DNA of 64,000 bases, from contig NZ_JABUFE010000006.1 in assembly GCF_013315265.1 (NCBI RefSeq), positions 1-64,000 on the forward strand. Direction: 5' to 3'. The position numbers and the translations under genes are program-made. The stretch is from Parasulfitobacter algicola (GTDB lineage: Bacteria; Pseudomonadota; Alphaproteobacteria; Rhodobacterales; Rhodobacteraceae). Below the pieces are notes generated by a model. That model was not told where the DNA came from, did not search any database, and saw only the letters and a list, made by a program, of their open reading frames with translations. Positions 1 to 8,706 of this stretch are shown here, one piece after another; position 1 is the first letter of the stretch, and each line of letters starts with the position of its first letter.

Positions 1-143
1 AGAGAACAAAGGTAACCTCAGACATCGACAAACAGGAATTTTGGAAAACAGACATTGACGGATTAGAGAACAAAATCTGCGGGAAGGGGAACTTCGCTGC
101 GGCAAGCGTCGACGATCGTATCGCGCAGGAAGCAGACCCCTAA
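1..143 (+). CDS. C-terminal end of an unknown protein (partial)
   Basis: The first 143 bases contain one frame that is open from the window edge (codons starting at base 3) to a TAA at 141-143 and encodes about 46 residues ending in IAQEADP. The residues are mostly polar, with one Cys and one Trp, and I see no known motif. The stop lies four bases from the end of the convergent hydrolase-OsmC gene, which is the tight spacing expected of a real gene end. The two other plus-strand frames close within this stretch. I do not recognise the family, and the start is outside the window. Confidence 0.55.
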   Translation, partial: RTKVTSDIDKQEFWKTDIDGLENKICGKGNFAAASVDDRIAQEADP

Positions 144-147
144 AAAC

Positions 148-1368
148 TCAGTCAGCCAGCTTTGTCACGATCTGCGCGCTGCTTTCTAGAGTTTTATGCA
201 CGGGGCACTTATCGGCGATTTCAAGTAGGCGGGTGCGTTGTGTGGTATCCAGGTCGCCCTGCAGGTGGATTTGGCGGATAAAGGCGTCGATCTGTGTGTC
301 TGTGCCGGTGCTGGCATCTTGGGCGTGAACCTTATCATGGCTGACATCGACGCGCACATTCGTCAGCGGCCAGCCTTTTCGACGCGCATACATGCGGATT
401 GTCATGGATGTACAGGCCCCAAGCCCCGCGGACAAAAAACCATAGGGCGACATACCGCGATTGGTACCGCCATAGGCCAATGGTTCATCGGCAAGGGTAT
501 GATGGGTGGCACCTGATTGAACATCTTGCAGAAAGCCGTTTGGATCTGCTTCGGTTACGCGGATCACGCCTTCGGGCGCGCCGATCGGCGGGGCAGGCTG
601 GGTCAGCGGAATGTAGCGGGATACCCAAGCAGAAATAACGCTGGCGGCGTATTCGGCATCTGCGGCCTTGGTGATCAGGTGATCGGCATTATCAAGGGTG
701 ATGAACGACTTGGGGTGCTTGGCAGCCAGAAAAATCTCGGATGCATTATCGATGCTAACTGTATCGTCCAGCGGCGCGTGCAAAATCAACAAGGCCGCGC
801 CTAAATTGCTGATTGCGGGGGTCAGTTCGCCCTTGGCGATGTCATCCAGAAAGTTTTTCCCGATGCGAAAAGGGCGACCGCCCAATTGCACTTCGGCTAC
901 GCCTTTGCTGATGATCTCGGGCAGGGCGTCGGCGAAGTTGTGGGTGACGTGATTGGGATCGAACGGTGCGCCAAGGGTAACAACAGCCTTGGTTGACGGG
1001 ATCTGCGGGGCGGCTTTCAGAACGGCGGCACCGCCCAGGGAATGCCCGATCAGAATGCTGGGGGACATCTTGCGCCCATCCAGATATTCACACGCAGCGA
1101 TCAGATCATCGACATTTGACGTAAAAGACGTATTTGAAAATTCGCCACCTGAATGCCCCAGCCCGGTGAAATCAAACCGCAAAACAGCAATCCCCATTGA
1201 TGCAAGGCGCGCGGCAATGCGGCGCGCAGCAGGGATATCTTTTGAGCAGGTAAAGCAATGGGCGAAAAGGGCCGTTGCCAGATGTGGGCCGTCTGGCAAA
1301 TCAAGGCGGGCTGCCAATTGATCACCGCTGTGACCTGTGAATGTGATCCGTTCGGTAGGCATTGCCAT
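148..1368 (-). CDS. Alpha/beta hydrolase fused to an OsmC-family domain
   Basis: A two-domain protein of 406 residues. Residues 1-255 are an alpha/beta hydrolase with the nucleophile elbow GHSLGG (Ser110), an oxyanion-type segment near residues 36-41 and a late His in the NADHL motif (His230). Residues 265-406 are an OsmC/Ohr-like domain with the two expected redox cysteines, Cys319 in GLGACTS and Cys388 in DKCPVHKTL. OsmC proteins reduce organic or fatty acid hydroperoxides, so the fusion may hydrolyse and detoxify a peroxidised ester; that coupling is inference. This fusion is known in proteobacteria as a bifunctional alpha/beta hydrolase/OsmC family protein. I chose the ATG at 1368 because AAGGGA lies just upstream; an in-frame ATG at 1428 would add 20 unlikely basic residues. 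Two dyads lie in its promoter region. Confidence 0.9.
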   Translation of the reverse strand: MAMPTERITFTGHSGDQLAARLDLPDGPHLATALFAHCFTCSKDIPAARRIAARLASMGIAVLRFDFTGLGHSGGEFSNTSFTSNVDDLIAACEYLDGRKMSPSILIGHSLGGAAVLKAAPQIPSTKAVVTLGAPFDPNHVTHNFADALPEIISKGVAEVQLGGRPFRIGKNFLDDIAKGELTPAISNLGAALLILHAPLDDTVSIDNASEIFLAAKHPKSFITLDNADHLITKAADAEYAASVISAWVSRYIPLTQPAPPIGAPEGVIRVTEADPNGFLQDVQSGATHHTLADEPLAYGGTNRGMSPYGFLSAGLGACTSMTIRMYARRKGWPLTNVRVDVSHDKVHAQDASTGTDTQIDAFIRQIHLQGDLDTTQRTRLLEIADKCPVHKTLESSAQIVTKLAD

Positions 1369-1416
1369 GTGTCCCTTTGCGCGTGTTGGTTTCGAAATTG
1401 GGACAGGTTTGCGCAA

Positions 1417-1433
1417 GACACAAGGCATGTGTC
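1417..1433. promoter_or_regulatory. Dyad in the hydrolase-OsmC promoter region
   Basis: GACACA and TGTGTC form a perfect 6-base inverted repeat around AGGCA, about 50 bases upstream of the hydrolase-OsmC start on the minus strand. It is placed and sized like an operator, but I cannot assign a regulator. Confidence 0.3.
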
Positions 1434-1436
1434 AGT

Positions 1437-1458
1437 TCTGTCACGTCATGGTGACAGA
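1437..1458. promoter_or_regulatory. Perfect 8-base dyad upstream of hydrolase-OsmC
   Basis: TCTGTCAC and GTGACAGA are exact reverse complements separated by GTCATG. The 16-base core GTCACGTCATGGTGAC recurs at 60447-60462 upstream of sciP. Position and symmetry suggest a transcription factor site, possibly for peroxide or stress control of the adjacent OsmC fusion, but the regulator is unknown. Confidence 0.4.
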
Positions 1459-1512
1459 TCGTATGTGATATGTTTCAAAAATGAAGCGTCTGGCGACGCT
1501 GCATTTATAGGT

Positions 1513-1537
1513 GCGTTGCCCTTAAGTGGGGCAACGC
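1513..1537 (-). terminator. Hairpin after typA
   Basis: GCGTTGCCC and GGGCAACGC pair as a 9-base stem with a short loop, beginning 8 bases past the typA stop on the minus strand. No clear U-run follows, so it may be a weak or Rho-assisted terminator or an mRNA-stabilising hairpin. Confidence 0.5.
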
Positions 1538-1544
1538 CACGTGC

Positions 1545-3365
1545 TTATCCGCCAGAACGAGATTGGCGTTTGCGTTCGTGCGGATCCAGGTAACGCTTGC
1601 GCAGACGGATGGCGTTTGGTGTCACTTCGACCAGTTCATCATCGTCGATATAGGCGATGGCCTCTTCAAGTGACAGCTTCATAGGTGTGGTAAGGCGGAC
1701 GTTTTCGTCGGTGCCGGCCGCACGAACGTTGGTCAGCTTTTTGCCTTTCAAAGGATTCACCTCAAGATCGTTTTCACGGCTGTGTTCGCCGATAATCATG
1801 CCCTGATAGACGTCTTCCTGTGCGCCGATAAAGAATTTGCCGCGATCTTCGAGGTTAAAGATCGCATAGGCGACAGACACGCCGTTTTCCATCGAAATCA
1901 GAACACCCGCGCGACGACCTGGAATGGCGCCTTTGTGCGGAGCCCAATCGTGAAAAACACGGTTCAGCACGCCTGTGCCGCGTGTATCGGTCAGGAATTC
2001 GCCGTGATAGCCGATCAATCCGCGCGATGGCACATGTGCAATAATGCGGGTTTTGCCCGCCCCGGCCTGCTTCATTTCAACCAGATCGCCGCGACGCGTA
2101 CCGGTGATCTTTTCGATAACAGCACCAGAATATTCGTCATCAACATCAATGGTGACTTCTTCGATGGGTTCCAGTTTTTCGCCGTTTTCTTCGCGAAATA
2201 GCACCTGGGGGCGACTGATGGACAGCTCAAACCCTTCGCGGCGCATGTTTTCGATCAGAACGCCCATTTGCAATTCGCCGCGGCCTGCGACCTCAAACGC
2301 TTCGCCACCGGGGGTGTCGGTGACACTGATAGCGACGTTGGATTCGGCTTCCTTCATCAGGCGTTCGCGAATTACGCGGGACTGAACCTTTTTGCCATCG
2401 CGTCCAGCAAGCGGACTGTCGTTGATGCCGAAAGTCACCGTGATAGTGGGCGGATCGATGGGTTGTGCCGGAATGGCTTCGGTGACCGTGGTTGCACAGA
2501 TCGTATCGGCGACGGTGGCCTTGGTCATGCCTGCGATGCTGACAATGTCGCCCGCTTCGGCCACGTCGATGGCCTGTTGGCCCAGGCCGCGAAAAGCCAG
2601 AATTTTGGTGGCGCGGAACTGTTCAACGCGGGTACCGTCGCGCGACAGGGCATGTACGGTTTCACCAGCTTTCAGGGTGCCGCTTTCCACGCGGCCCGTC
2701 AGGATGCGGCCAATAAAAGGATCAGCGCCCAATGTGGTGGCCAGCATACGAAACGGATCCGAGATCGCATCAAGTTGTTTGGGGGCGGGCACGTGTTGCA
2801 CGACCAGATCAAACAGCGCTGAAAGATCCTTGCGCGGGCCGTTCAGTTCGACATCGGCCCAACCGGATCGACCGGATGCATAAAGGGCCGGGAAATCCAG
2901 TTGATGGTCATCGGCACCCAGGTTGGCAAACAGATCAAAGACTTCGTCAAGTGCGCGATCCGGTTCGGCATCAGGTTTGTCGACCTTATTCAGCACAACG
3001 ATGGGACGCAGGCCAAGGGCCAGTGCTTTTGAGGTGACGAATTTTGTTTGCGGCATCGGCCCTTCGGCGGCATCAACCAGAAGTACAACACCGTCAACCA
3101 TCGACAGAATGCGTTCGACTTCGGCACCAAAATCAGCGTGGCCGGGGGTGTCAACGATGTTGATCCGGCGATCTTTCCATTCGACGCTGGTTGCTTTGGC
3201 CAGAATAGTAATCCCGCGTTCGCGTTCCAGATCGTTGCTGTCCATCGCGCGTTCGGCCACAGCCTGATTTTCACGAAAGGCGCCCGACTGTTTCAAAAGT
3301 TCATCCACAAGTGTGGTTTTGCCGTGGTCAACGTGTGCGATGATCGCGATATTGCGAAGGTCCAT
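1545..3365 (-). CDS. typA: Ribosome-associated GTPase TypA/BipA
   Basis: A 606-residue translational GTPase of the usual length for TypA/BipA, which binds 70S ribosomes and helps assembly and growth under stress. The G-domain motifs are in order: P-loop [10 protein letters not shown] (residues 10-19), RGITI switch [10 protein letters not shown] (G3) and NKVDKPDA (G4). EF-Tu domain 2-like and EF-G III/V-like domains follow, then the TypA-specific C-terminal region with [20 protein letters not shown]. The ATG at 3365 begins the conserved [16 protein letters not shown] start. It seems to be a single-gene unit, with a hairpin after its stop and about 220 bases separating it from the divergent TerB-family gene. 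Confidence 0.98.
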   Translation of the reverse strand: MDLRNIAIIAHVDHGKTTLVDELLKQSGAFRENQAVAERAMDSNDLERERGITILAKATSVEWKDRRINIVDTPGHADFGAEVERILSMVDGVVLLVDAAEGPMPQTKFVTSKALALGLRPIVVLNKVDKPDAEPDRALDEVFDLFANLGADDHQLDFPALYASGRSGWADVELNGPRKDLSALFDLVVQHVPAPKQLDAISDPFRMLATTLGADPFIGRILTGRVESGTLKAGETVHALSRDGTRVEQFRATKILAFRGLGQQAIDVAEAGDIVSIAGMTKATVADTICATTVTEAIPAQPIDPPTITVTFGINDSPLAGRDGKKVQSRVIRERLMKEAESNVAISVTDTPGGEAFEVAGRGELQMGVLIENMRREGFELSISRPQVLFREENGEKLEPIEEVTIDVDDEYSGAVIEKITGTRRGDLVEMKQAGAGKTRIIAHVPSRGLIGYHGEFLTDTRGTGVLNRVFHDWAPHKGAIPGRRAGVLISMENGVSVAYAIFNLEDRGKFFIGAQEDVYQGMIIGEHSRENDLEVNPLKGKKLTNVRAAGTDENVRLTTPMKLSLEEAIAYIDDDELVEVTPNAIRLRKRYLDPHERKRQSRSGG

Positions 3366-3588
3366 GTGTCATGCCTTATGCTGGAGTTGCGCGCGGCCTA
3401 ACGCGGCTGTGCACAAAAAGCCAGAGGGAATGCAAAGACACCCTGCGTAAAACGTATCTTTCGCCCAAATCTGTGAAACCTGCTGGAAATGTCACATAAT
3501 AAAGGGGTGTTTTCATGCAGCCGTTAACTTGGTGCGGCAGCGCGGGCTTTGCTGACGGGTATAAAGCAGGGTGAATTGGAGTAGGGTT

Positions 3589-4218
3589 ATGATTTTTATT
3601 TGGGGCTCGCGCGGGCGGGCTAAATCTATTGAGAACGGCGATTTTTTCTGCCCCGAATGTAACGGACGTCAGGATATGGATCTGATGCATGTGAAAAATT
3701 GGTTTACTTTTTATTGGATACCGATTTTTCCAATGGGGGATCTGGGCAAATATGTGGAATGCAAACGCTGCAAGGCCACATTTAATGAGCGTATTCGCGA
3801 CTATGATCCTGAATCGCAGGCCGAAGCGTTCGAGGCTGAATTTTCCATCGCAGCCAAGCGCGTAATGTTCAAAATGGCATTGGCGGACGGTGAAATTGAT
3901 GATGCCGAGGTGGCACAGATCACACAAGCCTTCCAGAACATCGCCAAACGCGAGATTGACCCGGCTGATATGGCGGCTGAATTGGAAATGGCCCGCAACG
4001 ATACACTGACGGTCAAGGATTATCTGACGGATGTGGCCCCTGGGTTGAACGATACGGGCAAAGAGCTGGTGCTGCGATCCGCGATTGCGGTGGCCAAAGC
4101 CGACGGCAACGTGGACCCCGAAGAAATCGTGCAGATCAAGGAAGTTATCGCAGCACTGGATATGCCCAAAGCCTATGCCAATGGTGTGCTGGCCGAAGAA
4201 GGATTGGCCACGATTTAA
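3589..4218 (+). CDS. Zinc-ribbon and TerB-domain protein
   Basis: A 209-residue soluble protein. Residues 15-65 form a zinc ribbon with two CxxC knuckles (Cys21/Cys24 and Cys58/Cys61) flanking an aromatic stretch FTFYWIPIFPMG. Residues 80-205 are an all-helical TerB (tellurite resistance B) domain with acidic motifs ALADGEIDDAE and AKADGNVDPEE, which in the family bind divalent cations. The function of this architecture is not established, and no other ter genes are nearby, so a role in tellurite resistance should not be assumed. The start at 3589 follows GGAG; an in-frame codon at 3571 would add six residues. Its end overlaps the convergent DUF421 gene by four bases. Confidence 0.8.
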   Translation: MIFIWGSRGRAKSIENGDFFCPECNGRQDMDLMHVKNWFTFYWIPIFPMGDLGKYVECKRCKATFNERIRDYDPESQAEAFEAEFSIAAKRVMFKMALADGEIDDAEVAQITQAFQNIAKREIDPADMAAELEMARNDTLTVKDYLTDVAPGLNDTGKELVLRSAIAVAKADGNVDPEEIVQIKEVIAALDMPKAYANGVLAEEGLATI

Positions 4219-4751
4219 GGCACGGGCTTGGACAATTCGGTCTGTACCGGGGTGGGGATATCTTCTGCGCCCCATGACACGGATCTAAGCAGTTCGCAAT
4301 CAAACGTATCACCATGTAGTACGCTGATGTCGCCCGTTGGTTCAAACACGACCGCCCTGATTTGGCTTAGGGCGATTGCGTTCGCCTCGCGCAGTTTGCC
4401 GCGCAAATCCGATTGGGTGACGCGCGCCAATGGCAGGTTCTTTTCAAGAACAACGCCATCATACATCAACATCAGGGGTGCATTATCGGTCAAAGTTACA
4501 GCCCACCCGTATCGCTGCCGGACTTTTGAGACGACAAAACGGGTCAAAAACAGCGTGGCCAATGCCACCAGTTCCGGCCAAGGAGAATCGCTGCTGGTCA
4601 TCATCGTGGCCAGCACGGACCCGGCAGCGACTGTTAGGCCGAAATCAAAACTGGACATTTTGGAAAACGACCGAAGCCCGTTCAGTCGCACTAATACGAT
4701 CACGGCTACGACCGCCAGTATTGTTTGTGCAGCAACGATGATAAATTCCAT
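4215..4751 (-). CDS. YetF/DUF421 family membrane protein
   Basis: 178 residues. The N-terminal half has two or three membrane segments (residues 3-22, about 36-52 and 60-74) with the conserved family region LNGLRSFSKMSSFDFGLTVAAGSVLATM. The C-terminal half (about 90-178) is the cytoplasmic YetF domain with LPLARVTQSDLRGKLREANAI. YetF proteins are inner-membrane proteins of unknown biochemical role. The start is three bases past the stop of the upstream DUF998-type gene on the same strand, so the two are probably cotranscribed and translationally coupled. Confidence 0.85.
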   Translation of the reverse strand: MEFIIVAAQTILAVVAVIVLVRLNGLRSFSKMSSFDFGLTVAAGSVLATMMTSSDSPWPELVALATLFLTRFVVSKVRQRYGWAVTLTDNAPLMLMYDGVVLEKNLPLARVTQSDLRGKLREANAIALSQIRAVVFEPTGDISVLHGDTFDCELLRSVSWGAEDIPTPVQTELSKPVP

Positions 4752-4754
4752 CAG

Positions 4755-5402
4755 CTAGTTACTTTTCAAAGCGTTGCGACCGCGTGATACAAAGACGGTG
4801 CAAAGCGTACTGACGATGGCACAGGCGATAACACCAAGAGCGCGTTCATAAAGCCCATCGACCGTTGTTGGCAGAAGAAAAAAGATCGGTGCGGTGATAC
4901 CCCAAAGCAGACCAAGACCAATCAGGGTGCGCATGGCCCAATCGTGATTGATACCGATACCCTTGGCCATGAAAAGTGGGGCCAACAAAAAGAAAACGCC
5001 AAGACAGTAAACCAGATACATGTGGATTACGATGCCTTCATTGTCGTTGTCACCATATTCATTGCGTGCGCCGACCACGACGACCAAGGCGGCTAGAACG
5101 GCTAACGAAAAGATCCCACCAGACCAGAAAATACCCCCTAAATGCGCATGAGAGGCGGCAAGTGCTGTGGCGAATAGTCCTGCCGCAAAGCCATACAGGG
5201 CCACGTCCATAATAATCTCGGATTGACCGGCGGCCAGATCACTGATGGTGTCGGATACCCAATTATATTCTGGAACGAAAAACGGCGCTATGATTGTTCC
5301 AAGAATTAAAGCAACACAACCCAGCAGACCAATCAGTCCGAATAGGATCAGCAGATAGGGGCGTTCTTGATCTATCGCGTGGCCCGTTGCATCTTGCGTC
5401 AA
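4755..5402 (-). CDS. DUF998-type membrane protein
   Basis: A 215-residue polytopic protein with about six hydrophobic segments and the motif YNWVSDTISDLAAG after the first helix, typical of DUF998 proteins, whose function is unknown. The best start is the TTG at 5402, which AAGGGG precedes by about eight bases; I see no better in-frame ATG near the N-terminus. It is the first gene of a two-gene unit with the DUF421 gene. It diverges from the RidA-like gene, and a perfect dyad (5453-5471) sits between the two promoters. Confidence 0.75.
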   Translation of the reverse strand: MTQDATGHAIDQERPYLLILFGLIGLLGCVALILGTIIAPFFVPEYNWVSDTISDLAAGQSEIIMDVALYGFAAGLFATALAASHAHLGGIFWSGGIFSLAVLAALVVVVGARNEYGDNDNEGIVIHMYLVYCLGVFFLLAPLFMAKGIGINHDWAMRTLIGLGLLWGITAPIFFLLPTTVDGLYERALGVIACAIVSTLCTVFVSRGRNALKSN

Positions 5403-5452
5403 TGATCTACCCCTTTGGCCGTGGTGTTTATTTCAAACGCAACGTTGTCAAA

Positions 5453-5471
5453 AAATGTTCCGCGAACATTT
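5453..5471. promoter_or_regulatory. Operator-like perfect palindrome AAATGTTC-CGC-GAACATTT
   Basis: Two exact 8-base inverted half-sites separated by three bases lie between the divergent DUF998 and RidA-like genes. The layout resembles a dimeric repressor site. It is not the direct GTTC-N7-GTTC repeat expected for alphaproteobacterial LexA. The regulator is unknown. Confidence 0.5.
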
Positions 5472-5518
5472 GATATGATTGCGAACGGCTCAATTGAGCG
5501 GCCGAATAAGGATACGAA

Positions 5519-5917
5519 ATGTCAAAACGAACGATAATCGATGTGCCAGGTGTGCCTAAGTCGCCGTCACCCATTGCGAATGCAGTAGTGGTCGGGAATA
5601 CCTGCCATATCTCGGGGCAACTTAGTGTTTATGACGATGGATACCGCCCGGGCACACCGCGCGCCGAAGCCGAGCGCGCGTTTGAGCTGATCTTTCTGAT
5701 CGCCGCCGAGGCAGGATTTGACCGATCTGACATCGTTTATGTCGACCTGGCTTTTGCCGATTTGGATGATCTGCCCGACGTGAATGCGCTTTATGGCGAG
5801 CTGTTTGAAACACCACCGGCGCGCACGATCTATCAAGCGGCCAAACTGCCTTTTGGGGCCAAGGTTAAGGTGCAGGCGGTTGCGATGAAGTCATTCATCG
5901 GTGATAAGGAAGCATGA
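5519..5917 (+). CDS. RidA family protein (YjgF/YER057c/UK114)
   Basis: 132 residues, the usual single-domain length. Canonical RidA hydrolyses reactive enamine/imine intermediates released by PLP enzymes. The conserved substrate-carboxylate arginine is present (Arg102 in PPARTIYQ), as are the GNTCHISGQL segment and the C-terminal KVKVQAVA strand. Because the key arginine is kept, imine deaminase activity is plausible, although this sequence looks more like a RidA paralogue subgroup than the archetype. It overlaps the following small membrane protein gene by an ATGA junction, suggesting coupling. Confidence 0.85.
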   Translation: MSKRTIIDVPGVPKSPSPIANAVVVGNTCHISGQLSVYDDGYRPGTPRAEAERAFELIFLIAAEAGFDRSDIVYVDLAFADLDDLPDVNALYGELFETPPARTIYQAAKLPFGAKVKVQAVAMKSFIGDKEA

Positions 5918-6108
5918 CAATACTAGAAAAAATCCTGACTTTCTTAGTCGCGTGGGTCGTTATTGGGGTGGTATGTCTTGCCTTCATTGCCATAGCTTTA
6001 TCGGTAAATACCGATTTAGCAGGAGGATGGGCCGCGGTGCCGTTACTTTTGCCGATTGTTGGTGGGATGTTTTTTGTGTCCTATCGAAAAAAATCCCATT
6101 CAAAATGA
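5914..6108 (+). CDS. Small two-helix membrane protein
   Basis: A 64-residue protein with two hydrophobic helices (about residues 6-30 and 40-57) separated by NTDLAGGW and ending in the basic tail RKKSHSK, so both ends probably face the cytoplasm. The start codon overlaps the RidA-like stop in an ATGA junction, which supports it as a real, coupled gene. I do not recognise a family. Confidence 0.6.
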   Translation: MTILEKILTFLVAWVVIGVVCLAFIAIALSVNTDLAGGWAAVPLLLPIVGGMFFVSYRKKSHSK

Positions 6109-6172
6109 CCGTGCCAGTCGGGCATATAGCTATGACGTCCTCTTGAGGTCGTTCCCAACAGGTGGAAATTTG

Positions 6173-6679
6173 ATGATACGCAAATTGATTACGATATTAT
6201 GCATGTCTGCTGCTTTGACACATGCTGTAAGCGCACATGAAGTGGACGTCGATCGACAATTTACCCCGAATAAAGAAGTCGCGGGCGTGGATACACCGCC
6301 CTATAGCATCGATGATATCTTCAGGGGCGAGGCGCGCGATGTCTTGCTGGACGCCGACTGTAACATGACAGCCCGCACATTTCAGAATATGTCGATCGGG
6401 GCATGGCTGGAACAGGATATCGAAGAACGACAGCGGCTGGTCTGTGTGATTCTGATGGTGTCAGGCGGGCCAGAGCGTCTGAAAGAACGCGCGGGACAAG
6501 ACCCGATAGATCCGTTTGTTTTACAGTCCCTTACAGAACAAGCAGCATATCTGTCCGAGGTGCTTCGCGCGCCTTATAACCTAAGTGCTGTCGAAGCGGT
6601 TAGCGCCATTCTGGTGATAAACGGGGCGCTGTATCCGGGGGACAGACGCGCCATGATGCGGTTGATTGCGGAAAAATAA
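6173..6679 (+). CDS. Secreted protein of unknown function
   Basis: 168 residues. The start at 6173 gives a signal peptide MIRKLITILCMSAALTHAVSA with likely cleavage before HEVDVD; the longer open frame upstream does not look protein-like. The mature part has two Cys (in ADCNMT and RLVCVI) that could form a disulfide, and is otherwise mainly helical. A GGTGG element precedes the start. It follows the RidA-like and small membrane protein genes on the same strand with a 64-base gap, so it may be the last gene of that unit. Family not recognised. Confidence 0.65.
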   Translation: MIRKLITILCMSAALTHAVSAHEVDVDRQFTPNKEVAGVDTPPYSIDDIFRGEARDVLLDADCNMTARTFQNMSIGAWLEQDIEERQRLVCVILMVSGGPERLKERAGQDPIDPFVLQSLTEQAAYLSEVLRAPYNLSAVEAVSAILVINGALYPGDRRAMMRLIAEK

Positions 6680-6701
6680 ATGGGCCGCGTGTCGAGCCGA
6701 T

Positions 6702-7361
6702 TCAGTCAAATGCAACTGTCCTATGCATGTCCGCTTGCGCGCGTGTGATCGCCTTGGCCACCTGAACCGATGTGAGAAATGAAATATTCATCAAGATCAA
6801 CTGAATAATAACCATGATCGGCAAGTATGATACGAACTCATCAATATTGAAGATTATCATCGTAATTATTGCTATAGCGGTAAAATAAAGGATCGAGCTG
6901 ATCCAATATACGTAAAACACGGCCTGGATCTTGGCATCACGCCAGTTTTTTGGATTAATCGAGGCTTTCCATATGTCACGTAGGGCGGCGAACGGGATCC
7001 AAAGATTTATAATTGGTATCAATTTCCACAATGCAGCACGAAGTGGGGGTATTGGCATATCCTTTGCCCCTAAGGCACGGGCATTTAAAGCTGCGTGATA
7101 AATCCACGTCATAAAGCTGATAAAGGATATGATGAAGACGATTATCGTAACAGGCATCAATAAACTATGTCCGACATATACATACGGGTATAGTTTTTGA
7201 ACGCTTGGCGTTGTTATTAAATACCTTTGAAACACACCGGTCCAAAGTATTTGCATAATAAAATAGATGTTACAAAAACCCATCGTCAGATAAGTCGTCC
7301 ATTTGACCCATGATAATCTGGGCGAAATGGCGCGGAAGTCGGGGGGTAATTTTGGGTTCAT
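6702..7361 (-). CDS. DUF4328-type membrane protein
   Basis: 219 residues with about five to six membrane segments. The region FMTWIYHAALNARALGAKDM, followed by WKLIPIINLWIPFAALRDIWKAS, matches the hallmark of DUF4328 proteins, which have no known biochemical function. It is rich in Ile, Phe and AT-rich codons compared with its neighbours, so recent acquisition is possible but unproven. It lies downstream of icd on the same strand, but the icd terminator (7376-7399) separates them, so it needs its own promoter or read-through. I see no strong ribosome binding site. Confidence 0.75.
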   Translation of the reverse strand: MNPKLPPDFRAISPRLSWVKWTTYLTMGFCNIYFIMQILWTGVFQRYLITTPSVQKLYPYVYVGHSLLMPVTIIVFIISFISFMTWIYHAALNARALGAKDMPIPPLRAALWKLIPIINLWIPFAALRDIWKASINPKNWRDAKIQAVFYVYWISSILYFTAIAIITMIIFNIDEFVSYLPIMVIIQLILMNISFLTSVQVAKAITRAQADMHRTVAFD

Positions 7362-7375
7362 TATTCAAATAAAAT

Positions 7376-7399
7376 GGGCCGCCCGATATCAGGCGGCCC
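7376..7399 (-). terminator. Rho-independent terminator of icd
   Basis: GGGCCGCC and GGCGGCCC form a perfect 8-base GC-rich stem with an 8-base loop just past the icd stop. On the minus strand a T-rich stretch (ATTTTATTT) follows. Confidence 0.8.
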
Positions 7400-7407
7400 G
7401 TGTTCTT

Positions 7408-8616
7408 TTACATCGCAGCGTTCAGGTTTTCGTCGATCTTCTCAAGGAAACCTTCGGTGGTCAGCCATTTCTGATCGGGGCCGACAAGCAGGGCCAGATC
7501 TTTGGTCATATGGCCGCTTTCGACCGTATCGACGATGACCTTTTCCAACGTATCGGCAAATTTGGTCAGTTGATCGTTGCCGTCCAGTTTCGCGCGGTGC
7601 TTCAGCCCGCCGGTCCAAGCAAAAATCGACGCGATTGAATTTGTCGATGTCGCTTCGCCCTTTTGGTGCTGGCGATAGTGACGTGTGACGGTGCCGTGGG
7701 CGGCTTCGGCCTCAACGACTTTGCCATCGGGCGTCATCAGTTGGCTGGTCATCAGACCAAGCGATCCAAAGCCCTGTGCCACGGTGTCAGATTGTACGTC
7801 GCCATCATAGTTCTTGCACGCCCAGACAAAGCCGCCAGACCATTTCATGGCAGCCGCGACCATATCGTCAATCAGACGATGTTCGTACGTGATGCCAGCG
7901 GCCTTGAACTTATCGGCGAACTCTTCTTCGAACACCTTTTGGAAGATCAGCATGAACTGACCATCGTACTGTTTCAGAATGGTGTTCTTGGTCGACAGAT
8001 ACACCGGCCAACCCAGGTTCAGACCATAGTTCAGCGACGCGCGTGCAAAATCGTGAATGCTTTCATCAAGGTTATACATACCCATGTAAACACCGGATGA
8101 TGGCGCCTTGAACACTTCGTGTTCGATCACCTTGCCGTCGTCGCCCACAAATTTCATGGACAGCGTTCCAGGCCCGGGGAATTTCATATCCGTGGCACGA
8201 TACTGATCACCATAAGCATGACGGCCAATGACGATGGGCTGTGTCCAGCCTGGTACAAGACGGGGGACATTCTTACAGATGATCGGAGCACGGAACACAA
8301 CGCCGCCCAGAATGTTGCGGATCGTCCCATTGGGGCTGCGCCACATTTTCTTAAGGCCGAATTCTTCGACCCGGCCTTCGTCGGGGGTGATCGTTGCGCA
8401 TTTGACGCCGACGCCGATTTCCTTGATCTTTTCGGCCGCATCAATGGTGATCTGGTCGTCTGTGCGATCACGTTCTTCGATGCCAAGATCGTAATACAGC
8501 AAGTCAACATCCAAATAGGGCAGGATCAGTTTTTTCTTGATGAAATCCCAGATGATCCGGGTCATTTCATCGCCATCAAGTTCGACGATTGGATTTTCAA
8601 CTTTGATCTTGGACAT
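7408..8616 (-). CDS. icd: NADP-dependent isocitrate dehydrogenase
   Basis: 402 residues of the eukaryotic-like (type II) NADP-IDH subfamily usual in alphaproteobacteria. It oxidatively decarboxylates isocitrate to 2-oxoglutarate in the TCA cycle, producing NADPH. Recognisable segments are the N-terminal [19 protein letters not shown], the substrate-binding region [16 protein letters not shown], metal-binding [20 protein letters not shown] and the C-terminal [31 protein letters not shown]. The start follows AGGGGG. A GTATAC dyad upstream (8682-8697) may be its operator, and a strong terminator follows. Confidence 0.98.
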   Translation of the reverse strand: MSKIKVENPIVELDGDEMTRIIWDFIKKKLILPYLDVDLLYYDLGIEERDRTDDQITIDAAEKIKEIGVGVKCATITPDEGRVEEFGLKKMWRSPNGTIRNILGGVVFRAPIICKNVPRLVPGWTQPIVIGRHAYGDQYRATDMKFPGPGTLSMKFVGDDGKVIEHEVFKAPSSGVYMGMYNLDESIHDFARASLNYGLNLGWPVYLSTKNTILKQYDGQFMLIFQKVFEEEFADKFKAAGITYEHRLIDDMVAAAMKWSGGFVWACKNYDGDVQSDTVAQGFGSLGLMTSQLMTPDGKVVEAEAAHGTVTRHYRQHQKGEATSTNSIASIFAWTGGLKHRAKLDGNDQLTKFADTLEKVIVDTVESGHMTKDLALLVGPDQKWLTTEGFLEKIDENLNAAM

Positions 8617-8681
8617 GGTGTCCCCCTTGCTGCGTGAATCGGTCTGCGCGTCGTCTAGCGCAATTCGCCGCCGCGGGGAAG

Positions 8682-8697
8682 GTATACGCTTGTATAC
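8682..8697. promoter_or_regulatory. GTATAC-GCTT-GTATAC dyad upstream of icd
   Basis: Two identical palindromic GTATAC half-sites are separated by four bases, 66-81 bases upstream of the icd start. GTATAC-centred sites are common for GntR/FCD-type regulators; assignment to icd control is inference from position. The 3' end of the upstream 158-residue gene is only 9 bases away. Confidence 0.45.
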
Positions 8698-8706
8698 GGA
8701 ATTTGA

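Noticed and set aside
3589-4218. Tellurite resistance locus
   Set aside because: Only a TerB-like domain is present; no terC, terD or terZ genes accompany it.
3376-4275. A 299-codon minus-strand frame over the TerB-domain gene
   Set aside because: The plus-strand frame has a zinc ribbon, TerB motifs and a ribosome binding site; the minus frame has His/Phe-rich low-quality sequence.
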